Shown here piece after piece: positions 25,244-34,889 of a stretch of DNA of 64,000 bases. Source of the stretch: Macrococcoides equi (GTDB lineage Bacteria > Bacillota > Bacilli > Staphylococcales > Staphylococcaceae); NCBI RefSeq assembly GCF_047425865.1, contig NZ_CP179735.1; one strand, given 5' to 3'. The notes below the pieces were generated by a model. It made no database searches and was not told where the DNA came from. It saw only the letters and a program-made list of their open reading frames with translations. A program made the position numbers and the translations under genes. The stretch's first letter is position 1, and the number at the start of each line of letters is the position of its first letter.

Positions 25244-27055
25244 TTACGCTTTAAATGATTTAATTAATCGTTCAAATTCATTGAGTCGTTCCTCAAAGAC
25301 TTTACATGCATTTTCAATCGTAGTGCTATCTGTCATATCCACGCCAGCTTTCTTTAACACCTCAATCGGATAATCTGAACTTCCTGCTTTTAAAAATTCA
25401 TTGATATATCGTTCTACTGCTGGTTTTCCTTCTTCTAGTATCTGCTTACTCAATGCATAAGCTGCACTATAACCTGTTGCATATTGATAAACATAATAAT
25501 TATAGTAAAAATGAGGGATTCTACTCCATTCATATTGAATATATTCGTCCGTAATAACTGCATCCCCGTAGTACTTTTTATTTAGATCAGCATACTCTTG
25601 ATTTAATCGTTCTGCTGTTAACGGTTCGTTATTTTCTACTATCGTATGAATAATATATTCAAATTCAGCAAACATTGTTTGTCTGAAAACAGTTGCTCTG
25701 AAGCCGTCTAATTGATAATTGAGTAGATAGAGTTTCTTTTGCTCATCATTTAGATTTTTATACATATAGTCTGCGAGTAGCGCCTCATTACAAGTTGAAG
25801 CAACTTCTGCCACAAAAATAGAATAGCCTGACATATTTGAAGGTTGATGTTTACGCGAGAAATAACTATGTGCGCTATGACCAAATTCATGTGTAAGTGT
25901 GAAGGTGTTATTCACGCTGTCAGTCCAGTTCATTAAGATAAATGGATTGGTTCCAAATGTACCAGATGAGTATGCACCGCTTCGTTTACCCTTATTTTCA
26001 TACACATCAACCCATCTATTCGTTAACCCTTCTTTAATAACATCTGTATATTCACTACCCATTGGCTCAAGTGATTTTAACATCCATTCTTTCGCTTCAT
26101 CATAACTCACCTTAAATTCAATATCCTGAATGAGTGGTGTATACATATCGTACATGTACATTTCTTCAAGTTGTAACAGTTCTTTTCTTAATGCAGTATA
26201 ACGATGAAGTAATGACAAATTATCGTTAATTGTGCTCACTAACGTATCATAGACTGATTCAGGAATATAGTTATTCGCTAAAGCCTGGTGACGTGCACTT
26301 TCGTAATTTCTTACTTTACTTGAAAACACACTTGATTTAACTTTACCTGACAATGTCTGTGATAATGTATTGTTGAACTTTCCGTATTGAGAATAGACTT
26401 CTTTGTATGCATTTTCTCTTAAAATACGGTCATCTGATTCTAGGTATGTAATGTAATTACCATGTGAAAGGGGTAGGCTATTACCCTCTTTATCGAGAAC
26501 GTTATTAAATGTTAAATCAGCATTATTAAACATACTAAAAGTATTACTTGAAGAAGATAAAGCTTCCTGTGCCTGAGCTAATATTAATTCTTCTTTTTCG
26601 CTTAATACATGTGCCCTTTGCTGATTTAATTTTTCGAGATCAAACTTATAACGCTCTAAACCTTTATTTTCCTGAATAAATTGCTTTAGTTTTTCTTCAT
26701 CAATCGCCATCAGTTCGGGCAGCATAAAACTCCATGCAGAAGAAAACTGACTGGCTAGACTTGCTGCGCGTTGCTCAAATGCTGTATATTTTGCATTCGT
26801 TGTATCTTCATCATGTTTTAGGTGAGCATACACATAGACTTTTCCTAATAATTCATCAATCTCTGAATCTAATAATAAGGCATTTAATAAAAGGTCACTT
26901 GATGTAGCTAGTTTACCTTGAAAATCTTTTTCTTTTCCGATGTAATCAGATAAAGTTGTAAATGCTTCTTCCCACTCCTCATCTGATTTAAATATTGTTG
27001 TTAGATCCCAAGTATTTTGTTCAATTTGTTCACTTCTTGTAATTAATTCAGTCAT
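25244..27055 (-). CDS. pepF: Oligoendopeptidase F
   Basis: A cytoplasmic zinc metallopeptidase (M3 family) that cleaves 7-17-residue peptides. The 603-residue protein has the zinc site HEFGH in TLTHEFGHSAHSY (about residue 389) with the downstream glutamate in EVASTCNEALL. Length is normal. It likely processes peptides imported by the Opp system encoded 5-10 kb away. Confidence 0.95.
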   Translation of the reverse strand: MTELITRSEQIEQNTWDLTTIFKSDEEWEEAFTTLSDYIGKEKDFQGKLATSSDLLLNALLLDSEIDELLGKVYVYAHLKHDEDTTNAKYTAFEQRAASLASQFSSAWSFMLPELMAIDEEKLKQFIQENKGLERYKFDLEKLNQQRAHVLSEKEELILAQAQEALSSSSNTFSMFNNADLTFNNVLDKEGNSLPLSHGNYITYLESDDRILRENAYKEVYSQYGKFNNTLSQTLSGKVKSSVFSSKVRNYESARHQALANNYIPESVYDTLVSTINDNLSLLHRYTALRKELLQLEEMYMYDMYTPLIQDIEFKVSYDEAKEWMLKSLEPMGSEYTDVIKEGLTNRWVDVYENKGKRSGAYSSGTFGTNPFILMNWTDSVNNTFTLTHEFGHSAHSYFSRKHQPSNMSGYSIFVAEVASTCNEALLADYMYKNLNDEQKKLYLLNYQLDGFRATVFRQTMFAEFEYIIHTIVENNEPLTAERLNQEYADLNKKYYGDAVITDEYIQYEWSRIPHFYYNYYVYQYATGYSAAYALSKQILEEGKPAVERYINEFLKAGSSDYPIEVLKKAGVDMTDSTTIENACKVFEERLNEFERLIKSFKA

Positions 27056-27090
27056 AATCTACCTCCAACATAATATTAACTTTAATTTTC

Positions 27091-28083
27091 TCATTTTTCT
27101 GTAATTATTGCACGCATTTCAGTTGATATCCTTTGATATTCCTTTAAAGTCTGTAACGCTAATTGTTCAGGTAACATAAATACTTTACTCTGCTCTGTAA
27201 AATTTAATAGTGTCATCCATTGACTGAAGTCAAAATTGTTGTTTTCAATCATTAGCATCAGCTGTACTTGCCATTCAATTGGATGACACTGTATATACAT
27301 TTGTTCATTTAATATAATACTTAAGTAATCAGGGATTTGACGACGGTCAATCTTTAATTGATAGAGTCCACTTAATGTAGGTTCGAGTACCGACTTTTTA
27401 GCAAGACAATTTTTAATATGTTTCATTTTTTCACGATGATTTAATACATGATGACCTGGCATCAATTGATCCGTATTACATATCTTTAAAAACATCTCAC
27501 CAGATTGAATACATTCTATTGATACTTCGAACACATTCCGATGCATAACCCTCAAAATACGAAGTGCGAAAAATGTTTTTAACTGAGTATGGTATGCAAA
27601 TAATATATTACAATTTAAATGGATTAAAGCATTTTGAAAGGAAGTGAGTTCCATGCGTTTCCCTTCAAGTTTTATATCTTCCATCTTAGCAATCCATATT
27701 ACTTCAACACCTAATGACCGGTAACCCATTGTTCTTGACGCAATATGTGTTACCGGAATAACCGACATCTGGAGCTCTAATGCGACACCTGATTGATGAT
27801 AACAATCTGGTATTTGCTCTATTTCAGGCAAATAATATTCTAAAAAACAGTCTTTAGGATGGAATAAATCATATAATGCATACTTACCTTCAATATGTGC
27901 AGCTGTTTCAGCCTTATAAGTATACATAAAACAATCTTTTATAGATTGATGGGCAAAATGAGCCATCTTAACTGTTCCTTTTTTCAATATAACGGGTTGA
28001 CTACAAATTGGACACGTGTATTTCCCATTCTTAGCATGCTTTGCGTCTACCAACTGATTGTTTATATCTAATGCTTGTAACAT
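27091..28083 (-). CDS. coiA: CoiA-like competence protein
   Basis: A 330-residue protein of the CoiA family, needed for DNA uptake or recombination in transformable Firmicutes. It has the N-terminal zinc-like CPIC...HFAH region (about 24-45) and a PD-(D/E)xK nuclease-like core around ELQMSVIPVTHIASRT. The start is the ATG at 28083, after AGGAGGTGC; the frame is open 39 bases further. It lies beside mecA and spx, as in staphylococci and B. subtilis. Confidence 0.85.
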   Translation of the reverse strand: MLQALDINNQLVDAKHAKNGKYTCPICSQPVILKKGTVKMAHFAHQSIKDCFMYTYKAETAAHIEGKYALYDLFHPKDCFLEYYLPEIEQIPDCYHQSGVALELQMSVIPVTHIASRTMGYRSLGVEVIWIAKMEDIKLEGKRMELTSFQNALIHLNCNILFAYHTQLKTFFALRILRVMHRNVFEVSIECIQSGEMFLKICNTDQLMPGHHVLNHREKMKHIKNCLAKKSVLEPTLSGLYQLKIDRRQIPDYLSIILNEQMYIQCHPIEWQVQLMLMIENNNFDFSQWMTLLNFTEQSKVFMLPEQLALQTLKEYQRISTEMRAIITEK

Positions 28084-28158
28084 AAAAAAGCACCTCCTAC
28101 TTATATATAGTAGGAAATGCACAAAGTATTTTTTACAATTCTGTAAATAATGTAATGA

Positions 28159-28827
28159 TTATTGTTTAAAGTGCTTCTTCACTTGATGCTTCACATTATA
28201 ACTCATGACAACCTTACCATACTCTTCAAGCTGTTCAATTGATATACGCGTCTCATCAGCATATTCAAGAATATGCGCAACATATGTATGCACTTCTTCA
28301 TCTGAACAACGATCATCAAAATTCACATAGTAATAGTATTTACCATCTAACATGTATAATAAATCTTCAATATCTATATCAAGATGATGATCATAACTGA
28401 ACTGAATGATATCTTCTAATGAGTTAAAATGAGCAATAAACTCATTATCTAATTCATTAATCGCAGCAGCTTTCATCAATAAATCTCTTAATTCTTTCTC
28501 ATCATGCATTGATTTATTCAGAAAATCATTGACATGATACTCAAGATTTTCGGGCGACTCATCTTCAGGTAACTGCAGTGCATCATCAGATTTAGATTTA
28601 GTCACAACGAATTCAATACCTTTATCAAATGCATGAACTTGTATCCATAACGGTCCTTCAACAAAAAAATCTTCTTCATCGTTGATTTCTTCCATCATAG
28701 ACCAAAAGAATGCTTCTCCAGCTTTACGACTCGTCCATAATTCATCACGTTTAAAGCCCCTTGCCTCTATATCAGCATAAGTTAGGTAAAATTTCAAAGT
28801 AGTGTCATTTACGCGTTCAATTCTCAT
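28159..28827 (-). CDS. mecA: ClpC adaptor protein MecA
   Basis: The 222-residue adaptor has an N-terminal substrate-binding domain (MRIERVNDTTLKFYLTYADI) and a C-terminal ClpC-binding domain after a DE-rich linker (about 85-110). It feeds substrates such as ComK and ComS to ClpCP and may regulate competence and stress. This is the adaptor gene, unrelated to the methicillin-resistance gene of the same name. It lies 137 bases after spx on the same strand, separated by a terminator. Confidence 0.93.
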   Translation of the reverse strand: MRIERVNDTTLKFYLTYADIEARGFKRDELWTSRKAGEAFFWSMMEEINDEEDFFVEGPLWIQVHAFDKGIEFVVTKSKSDDALQLPEDESPENLEYHVNDFLNKSMHDEKELRDLLMKAAAINELDNEFIAHFNSLEDIIQFSYDHHLDIDIEDLLYMLDGKYYYYVNFDDRCSDEEVHTYVAHILEYADETRISIEQLEEYGKVVMSYNVKHQVKKHFKQ

Positions 28828-28914
28828 GGTCTAATCCCCCTATCATTAGAATTGTAAGTCTATTGTACATGAAAGGGCACAGTGTCTCAATGAATTAACC
28901 TTCAAAGAACACAT

Positions 28915-28956
28915 AAAAAAACTGTCAAATATGTTCATGTGAACATATTTGACAGT
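28915..28956 (-). terminator. Terminator of spx
   Basis: Sixteen-base perfect arms (28921-28936 and 28941-28956) with a T-run on the minus strand (28915-28920), separating spx from mecA. Confidence 0.9.
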
Positions 28957-28963
28957 AATAAAA

Positions 28964-29359
28964 TTAATCTACCATACGTTGCGCTTCTAATAATTGGAAC
29001 GTGCGAACTTTACGTGGTAAGAAACGTCTGATTTCATCTTCATTATAACCCACTTGAAGACGTTTTTCATCCAGGATAATTGGTCGACGTAATAAACCAG
29101 GATTCTTTTGAATGATTTCATACAGTTCTTGTAACGGTAAAGCATCAATATCTACATTTAATTTTTGGAATGTTTTAGAACGCGTAGAGATAATTTCATC
29201 AGTACCGTCCTCAGTCATTCTTAAGATTGCTTTTATTTCATCAATTGATAAGTTTTCTGAAAATATATTACGCTCCGTATACGGAATGTCATGTTCTTGT
29301 AACCATGCTTTCGCTTTACGGCAAGATGTGCAACTTGGTGAAGTAAATAATGTTACCAT
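28964..29359 (-). CDS. spx: Transcriptional regulator Spx
   Basis: Spx binds the RNA polymerase alpha C-terminal domain and redirects transcription under thiol stress. The 131-residue ArsC-fold protein has the redox switch C10-x2-C13 (SPSCTSCRKA) and the conserved GLLRRPIILDEKRLQVGYNEDEIR... region split here as two stretches (GLLRRPIILDEKR; LQVGYNEDEIRRFLP). The start is the ATG at 29359: AGGAGAG is 8 bases away; the GTG three codons earlier overlaps that site. YjbH, its degradation adaptor, is in the same window. Confidence 0.96.
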   Translation of the reverse strand: MVTLFTSPSCTSCRKAKAWLQEHDIPYTERNIFSENLSIDEIKAILRMTEDGTDEIISTRSKTFQKLNVDIDALPLQELYEIIQKNPGLLRRPIILDEKRLQVGYNEDEIRRFLPRKVRTFQLLEAQRMVD

Positions 29360-29785
29360 ACATCTCACTCTCCTATGTGTTATTTATCAGCTAGATAGTA
29401 TATGTATAATTTATCGTTAACGCTAAATTATATTTACCCATTAATCAACAATCTAAACATTGTCAACTGATTTGTTCGAAATAATAAAATAGTTCGAACT
29501 ACGGTTAAGATAAATTGTTTATCTGATTAATCTAACTTGATATTTATATTATATAATCAGAACATTAAAATTTAATGAGAATTCTATAATAAAATGAAAA
29601 TAATTATCTGAACATTCAATTTCATCTCATCAAAGCGGCTCAAACTATATATAACCTCACTATACATTGCTCTAATACTTATAGCAATACGTTTTCATTT
29701 ATTTTCATAAATGTCACAAACTCTATTTTTCTTAATTGATGTGATATAGTACAATATAATTACCATATTAAAAGGAGAAATAACT
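29360..29785. other. 426-base AT-rich spacer between spx and trpS
   Basis: This divergent gap should hold both promoters. I see the repeated palindromic core TTCGAA at 29478 and 29494 regions, TATAAT-like boxes on both strands, and no open frame of note. No T-box (no AGGGTGGNACCGCG-like sequence) precedes trpS, and I could not assign a PerR box upstream of spx. Otherwise unexplained. Confidence 0.5.
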
Positions 29786-30778
29786 ATGCAAACATTATTC
29801 TCAGGCATTCAGCCGAGCGGTATTCCAACAATCGGTAACTATATTGGAGCCTTAAAACAATTCGTCGAAATCCAAAATGATTATGAGTGCTACTTCTGTA
29901 TTGTTGATCAGCATGCGATTACAGTGCCTCAGGAAAAAGCAGCACTCAGAAAAAATATCCGTTCACTAGCTGCACTTTATTTAGCAAGTGGATTAGATCC
30001 TGAAAAAGTAACATTATTTATTCAGTCAGAAGTCCCTGCACATGCGCAGGCAGGTTGGATGCTTACAACGATTTCTACAATCGGTGAATTAGAGAGAATG
30101 ACTCAATATAAAGATAAAGCAAAAGACCGTAAAGAAGGTATCCCTGCAGGATTATTAACTTACCCACCATTAATGGCTGCTGATATACTTTTATATGGTA
30201 CCCATATCGTGCCTGTAGGTGATGATCAAAAGCAGCATTTAGAGTTAACACGTGATTTGGCAGAGCGATTTAACAATAAATATAATGATATCCTGACGAT
30301 TCCAGAAATTAGAATGCCTAAAGTCGGTGGACGTGTGATGAGCTTACAAGATCCGACAAAGAAAATGAGTAAATCTGATACAAATACAAAGGGATTTATT
30401 TCACTTTTAGATCCGCCAAACACTGTAGCCAAAAAAATTAAAAGTGCTGTGACAGATTCAGAAGGCATCGTTAAATACGATAAGGAAAATAAACCGGGTA
30501 TCTCTAACTTGCTTGGTATCTATTCAATCTTTTCTGGAAAATCTATCGAAACAATAGAAGCAATGTATGAAGGTAAAGGTTATGGTGAATTTAAAGCTGA
30601 TCTTGCTGAAGTCATGGTGAATTTTATTACGCCGTTTCAGGAGAAATATGAGTATTATATGAACTCACCAGAACTTGATGACATTTTAGACCGCGGTGCT
30701 GAAAAAGCAGCATTTAAAGCCAATAAGATGCTTAAGAAAATGGAAAATGCCATGGGTCTTGGCAGAAAGAGAAAATAA
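29786..30778 (+). CDS. trpS: Tryptophanyl-tRNA synthetase
   Basis: Class Ic synthetase charging tRNA-Trp, 330 residues. The HIGH-like motif is PSGIPTIGNYIGA near the N-terminus, and the KMSKS loop is KKMSKSDTN (about residue 192). AAAGGAG precedes the ATG. A single-gene unit, ended by a terminator shared with oppA. Confidence 0.97.
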   Translation: MQTLFSGIQPSGIPTIGNYIGALKQFVEIQNDYECYFCIVDQHAITVPQEKAALRKNIRSLAALYLASGLDPEKVTLFIQSEVPAHAQAGWMLTTISTIGELERMTQYKDKAKDRKEGIPAGLLTYPPLMAADILLYGTHIVPVGDDQKQHLELTRDLAERFNNKYNDILTIPEIRMPKVGGRVMSLQDPTKKMSKSDTNTKGFISLLDPPNTVAKKIKSAVTDSEGIVKYDKENKPGISNLLGIYSIFSGKSIETIEAMYEGKGYGEFKADLAEVMVNFITPFQEKYEYYMNSPELDDILDRGAEKAAFKANKMLKKMENAMGLGRKRK

Positions 30779-30786
30779 ACACCTAA

Positions 30787-30820
30787 AAAGAGCAATTCGA
30801 CTTATGTCGAATTGCTCTTT
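30787..30820. terminator. Bidirectional terminator between trpS and oppA
   Basis: Fourteen-base arms (30787-30800 and 30807-30820) with A-rich left and T-rich right flanks between convergent genes. Confidence 0.85.
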
Positions 30821-30833
30821 AATAATTACTATA

Positions 30834-32456
30834 TTACTTTTTCTCAATATAAGCATTTTTCAGTGTAGTATCTCCACCGAACTTATGAATTACAAAGTTT
30901 TTAACATAAGGTTGAACTAATCTTGCAGCACCACGTTGATAAACTGGAGCAAATGCTGCATCTTTTAATACAATATCTTCTGCTTTTGCCATTGCATCCC
31001 AACGTTTAGCAGTATCACTTAATAATGGACCTTTAGCATCTTTAACTAATTGATCAAACTCTTTATTAGACCATCCTGTTTGGTTATGTGCACCTTTCGT
31101 TACCCATAAGTCAACAAATGTCATTGGATCTGGATAGTCAGGTCCCCAACCACCAAATGATAAATCATAATCCATTTTAGATTCTAACTGTAATTTTTGC
31201 TTAAATGGTTGTTGTTTAATAGTAATTTTAACACCTGGTAAATTGCTTTCTAATTGTTCTTTAATATATTCACCAGCAGTTTTTGATTCTTCAGCATCAA
31301 ATGTTAAATATTCAAATTCGAATTTATCTTTACCTAATGCCTTTTTAGCTTTTTCATAATGATCTTTTGCAGCTTTTTTATCATAAGTTAACTTTTCTTT
31401 AACTGAATCTACGAAGTCTTTTCCATCTTTTTCAACAAAGTCTTTAGGTGTATTAGTATCTAATGGAACTGACCCATTTTTAAGTAATGTATCAACATAA
31501 GATTGTTTATCAATAGATTTCGCAATAGCTAATCTTAAATCTTTATTTTTAAGTGCAGGATTTTTTTGATTCATACGAATAATGTATGTAGTTGTTTGTT
31601 TTTCTGTTTGGAATTTAGGATCTTTCTTATATTTATCAATCTGCTCAGGAGGTAATGCAACTCTATCTAATTTATTTGTATTAAATAAGTTTAAAGCAGT
31701 ATTTTGATCTTTGATAATTTTATAGTTAACTTCTTTTAATTTTACAGCTTTTTTATCCCAATACTCTTTATTTGGAGTTAATTGGAATGATTTTTCTGTT
31801 TGCCAATCATTTAATACAAATGGTCCATTGTATAATGTATTTTCTTTAGAAGTTCCGTATTTGTCACCTTTTTCTTTTACGAACTTCTCATTTTGAGGTA
31901 AGAATACACCAAAAGTTAATAATTCTTTAAAGTAAGGTACATTAGATTCTAATTGAATTTGTAATGTTTTGTCATCAAGTGCTTTTACACCTAGTTCATC
32001 GACTTTCTTTTTACCAGCATTTACATCAGCTGCATTTTTTAAATCCATCATAATATATGCATATTCAGATGCAGTTTTTGGATCTAAAGTACGTTTCCAT
32101 GCAAATTCAAAGTCTTTTGCAGTAACTGGATCTCCATTTGACCATTTTGCATCATCACGTAATTTAATAGTCCACGTTTTTCCATCTTTAGATTTTTCAG
32201 GCTCACCTTTAGCAATTGCTGGAATAGCTTTATCATTTTTATCTAAGCTATATAATCCTTCCATAACTTGAAAGAATACATTAAAAGATACTTGGTCAGT
32301 TGCTAATGAAGAATCAAGTGTTGGAATATCTGAACCTTCTTGAAGATTTAAAACTTGTTCATTTTTACCACCACCTGACTTACCTCCAGAACATGCAGCG
32401 AGAATGCCTGAAAGTGATAAAATCAGTACTAAAAATAATGATAAACTTTTTTTCAT
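30834..32456 (-). CDS. oppA: Oligopeptide-binding lipoprotein OppA
   Basis: The substrate-binding lipoprotein (SBP_bac_5 family) of the oligopeptide permease, 540 residues. Signal peptide with lipobox LAAC (cysteine about residue 22) for membrane anchoring. Family stretches VTAKDFEFAWKRTLDP and NKDLRLAIAKSID are visible. It is last in the opp cluster, after oppF, with its own promoter and a CodY-like box, which would allow extra binding protein to be made relative to the permease. Confidence 0.95.
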   Translation of the reverse strand: MKKSLSLFLVLILSLSGILAACSGGKSGGGKNEQVLNLQEGSDIPTLDSSLATDQVSFNVFFQVMEGLYSLDKNDKAIPAIAKGEPEKSKDGKTWTIKLRDDAKWSNGDPVTAKDFEFAWKRTLDPKTASEYAYIMMDLKNAADVNAGKKKVDELGVKALDDKTLQIQLESNVPYFKELLTFGVFLPQNEKFVKEKGDKYGTSKENTLYNGPFVLNDWQTEKSFQLTPNKEYWDKKAVKLKEVNYKIIKDQNTALNLFNTNKLDRVALPPEQIDKYKKDPKFQTEKQTTTYIIRMNQKNPALKNKDLRLAIAKSIDKQSYVDTLLKNGSVPLDTNTPKDFVEKDGKDFVDSVKEKLTYDKKAAKDHYEKAKKALGKDKFEFEYLTFDAEESKTAGEYIKEQLESNLPGVKITIKQQPFKQKLQLESKMDYDLSFGGWGPDYPDPMTFVDLWVTKGAHNQTGWSNKEFDQLVKDAKGPLLSDTAKRWDAMAKAEDIVLKDAAFAPVYQRGAARLVQPYVKNFVIHKFGGDTTLKNAYIEKK

Positions 32457-32494
32457 TTCTTTTCCCCCTTTTTAGTTATAATCTTACTAAAATG

Positions 32495-32545
32495 AATTTT
32501 CAGAAGATTTGTATTAATTATATTTTATATTTTTTGCTTTAGCAA
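32495..32545 (-). promoter_or_regulatory. oppA promoter with CodY-like box
   Basis: The -35 TTGCTA (complement of 32540-32545) and -10 TATAAT (complement of 32517-32522) are 17 bases apart. Just downstream, 32495-32509 reads AATTTTCAGAAGATT, one mismatch from the CodY consensus AATTTTCNGAAAATT, so GTP- and branched-chain-amino-acid-dependent repression is likely. Confidence 0.8.
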
Positions 32546-32587
32546 TAGTTTTTTAACAATTCAATCATTTAATATTATGCACAAATA

Positions 32588-33802
32588 TTAATAATTATGA
32601 TTGTATAGTTTTTTCAGATTTTCATATTCTTTTGGTGAACAATAAACATAATGATCTGGTGCTACTTCACGTAATTCTAATACGTCATCTGCTGTATAAG
32701 CATGAACATCCGGGTTGTAAGTTTTTCGTACGCGTGTACGCTCAGATTCAGGATCTGGTAGTGGAATTGCTGATAATAATGACTTCGTATATTCATGAAG
32801 TGGATTATTATAAATCGCTTCAGCTGGACCTACCTCAACTAATTTACCAAAGTACATAACACCGATTCGATCAGAGATATATTTAACCATTGATAAATCA
32901 TGAGCAATGAACAGGAAAGTTATACCACGTTCTTTTTGCAGCTTCTGCATTAAGTTAACGACCTGTGCCTGAATAGAAACATCAAGCGCTGAGATAGGTT
33001 CATCAGCAATAATGAATTCAGGTTCTACAGCTAATGCACGTGCAATACCGATACGTTGACGTTGTCCTCCTGAGAATTCGTGTGGATAACGATTCGCGTG
33101 CTCTTTTGATAATCCTACTGTTTCAAGTAATTCATACACACGATTCGCACGGTCTTGTTTATTTTTTGCTAATTTATGAATATCAATACCTTCTGCAACA
33201 ATATCCATTACTTTAAGTCGTGGATTAAGTGATGCGTATGGATCCTGGAATATCATCTGCATACGTCGATTAAATTTTAATAAATCTTTCTTATGCTTAA
33301 TTGATTGAATATCTGTACCATCAAAGATAACTTGTCCACCCGTCGCATCATATAATTTGATTAAAGTTCGCCCAGTTGTCGATTTACCACAACCTGACTC
33401 TCCTACTAATCCTAAAGTCTCTCCACGATAAATATCAAACGTAATATCATCAATCGCTTTGACTTCATTTTTCTTTCCGACATTAAAGTATTGCTTCAAG
33501 TTCTTAACTTCGATTAATTTCGTTTTACCTTCTGCGTATGGTTTGTACCCTACTGCTGCTTTTTCTGCTTCTGTTAAAGTTGTTTTATTTAATTCGGCAT
33601 CTGAGTATTGAGACGCATCTTCAACGATTTCTTCATCACTAACTTGAATTGGACCATCTTCAATTGTATGCTCTTCTACTACTGTATGGTTGTCTGCAAC
33701 AGTTGTGTTAATCTCATGACTTGTTGTTTCGACATTTGGATCATTAACATCCGTTACTTTAACACGACCATGCGTATTGTTATGCACTCTATCATCTCTC
33801 AT
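32588..33802 (-). CDS. oppF: Oligopeptide ABC transporter ATPase OppF, with N-terminal extension
   Basis: One of two ATPases of the oligopeptide importer, 404 residues. From about residue 95 it is a normal OppF: Walker A GESGCGKST, signature FSGGQRQRIGIARAL, Walker B EFIIADEPISALD, and the oligo_HPY tail. Ahead of it is a ~93-residue low-complexity acidic and T/H-rich extension with no domain I recognise, about 90 residues beyond usual OppF length. The start is supported by AGAGGGGG in the end of oppD, and no ATG exists near the ABC domain, so the extension looks real. The oppD stop and oppF start overlap (TAATG). Confidence 0.92.
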   Translation of the reverse strand: MRDDRVHNNTHGRVKVTDVNDPNVETTSHEINTTVADNHTVVEEHTIEDGPIQVSDEEIVEDASQYSDAELNKTTLTEAEKAAVGYKPYAEGKTKLIEVKNLKQYFNVGKKNEVKAIDDITFDIYRGETLGLVGESGCGKSTTGRTLIKLYDATGGQVIFDGTDIQSIKHKKDLLKFNRRMQMIFQDPYASLNPRLKVMDIVAEGIDIHKLAKNKQDRANRVYELLETVGLSKEHANRYPHEFSGGQRQRIGIARALAVEPEFIIADEPISALDVSIQAQVVNLMQKLQKERGITFLFIAHDLSMVKYISDRIGVMYFGKLVEVGPAEAIYNNPLHEYTKSLLSAIPLPDPESERTRVRKTYNPDVHAYTADDVLELREVAPDHYVYCSPKEYENLKKLYNHNY

Positions 33803-34875
33803 TAGAAACTAACCCCCTCTACTCGTTTTGGTTCTGCATAATCACCAGGCATTGGGCGCAGTTTTTGTTTTACCATTTCCGGAGGATCAACTTTAGGTGC
33901 TTGTGGATCCATTAACCAGCTCTTTACAAAGTGTGTATCAGAAACTTGATACCAAGGTGGCTCTTGTTCAAAATCAATCTGTAGTGCATAATCCGAACGA
34001 CGTGCAAATGCGTCTCCTACTGGTGGTTTAATTAAATCTGGTGGTGTACCTGGAATCGCTTTAAGTTCAGTATCCTGACTTGTATCTAAACTTGGCATCG
34101 ATGATAATAGTCCCCATGTATATGGATGTTTTGGATTGTAGAAAATTTCATCAACTGTTCCAGTTTCAACGATTTGACCACCATACATTACGGCTACACG
34201 ATCTGCAACATTTGCTACAACTCCTAAATCATGTGTAATGAAAATAATAGATGTATCAATTTTCTTTTGTAAATCTTTCATTAACTCTAAAATTTGAGCC
34301 TGAATTGTAACATCTAGTGCTGTTGTTGGCTCGTCAGCAATTAAAATTTTAGGATCACATGCAAGTGCTGTCGCAATAACGATACGTTGACGTTGCCCCC
34401 CTGAGAATTGGTGAGGGTAATTATTAAAACGTCCCTCTGGATTCGGAAGTCCAACTAAGCGTAAAATATCTAATGCGCGTTCTTTTGCTTCTGCTTTTGA
34501 TAATTTTTGATGTTTAATTAGAGGTTCCATTACTTGTTTCCCAATTTTCATTGTTGGATTTAAAGATGTCATTGGATCCTGGAAAATCATTGAAATATCT
34601 TTACCACGAACCTCTTGCATTTCTTTTTCTGATAACTTCGCGATATCTTTACCATCAAATAAAATTTGTCCTTCTTTTATTCTTGATGGAGGTGTTGGTA
34701 AAAGACGCATAATTGCTTTTGTAGTAACCGATTTTCCTGAACCTGATTCACCTACTATGGCAAGTGTTTCTGCTTTATCCAAATGAAAATCCACTCCACG
34801 TACTGCTTGAACTTCCCCCGCGAGAATATCGAAGGAAACTTTTAAATTCTTAACTTCAAGTATTCTTTCTGCCAT
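33802..34875 (-). CDS. oppD: Oligopeptide ABC transporter ATPase OppD
   Basis: The second ATPase of the importer, 357 residues: Walker A GESGSGKSVT, signature FSGGQRQRIVIATAL, Walker B KILIADEPTTALD and a C-terminal oligo_HPY region (from about 235). It starts 14 bases after oppC and overlaps oppF by one base. A stretch near the C-terminus (PQAPKVDPPEM) is proline-rich. Confidence 0.95.
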   Translation of the reverse strand: MAERILEVKNLKVSFDILAGEVQAVRGVDFHLDKAETLAIVGESGSGKSVTTKAIMRLLPTPPSRIKEGQILFDGKDIAKLSEKEMQEVRGKDISMIFQDPMTSLNPTMKIGKQVMEPLIKHQKLSKAEAKERALDILRLVGLPNPEGRFNNYPHQFSGGQRQRIVIATALACDPKILIADEPTTALDVTIQAQILELMKDLQKKIDTSIIFITHDLGVVANVADRVAVMYGGQIVETGTVDEIFYNPKHPYTWGLLSSMPSLDTSQDTELKAIPGTPPDLIKPPVGDAFARRSDYALQIDFEQEPPWYQVSDTHFVKSWLMDPQAPKVDPPEMVKQKLRPMPGDYAEPKRVEGVSF

Positions 34876-34889
34876 TATTATTTCCTCCT

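Noticed and set aside
28159..28827. Methicillin-resistance determinant, suggested by the name mecA
   Set aside because: The protein is the ClpC adaptor, with the adaptor N- and C-terminal domains, not a penicillin-binding protein.
29360..29785. T-box leader before trpS
   Set aside because: No AGGGTGG-type antiterminator sequence or leader terminator is present.
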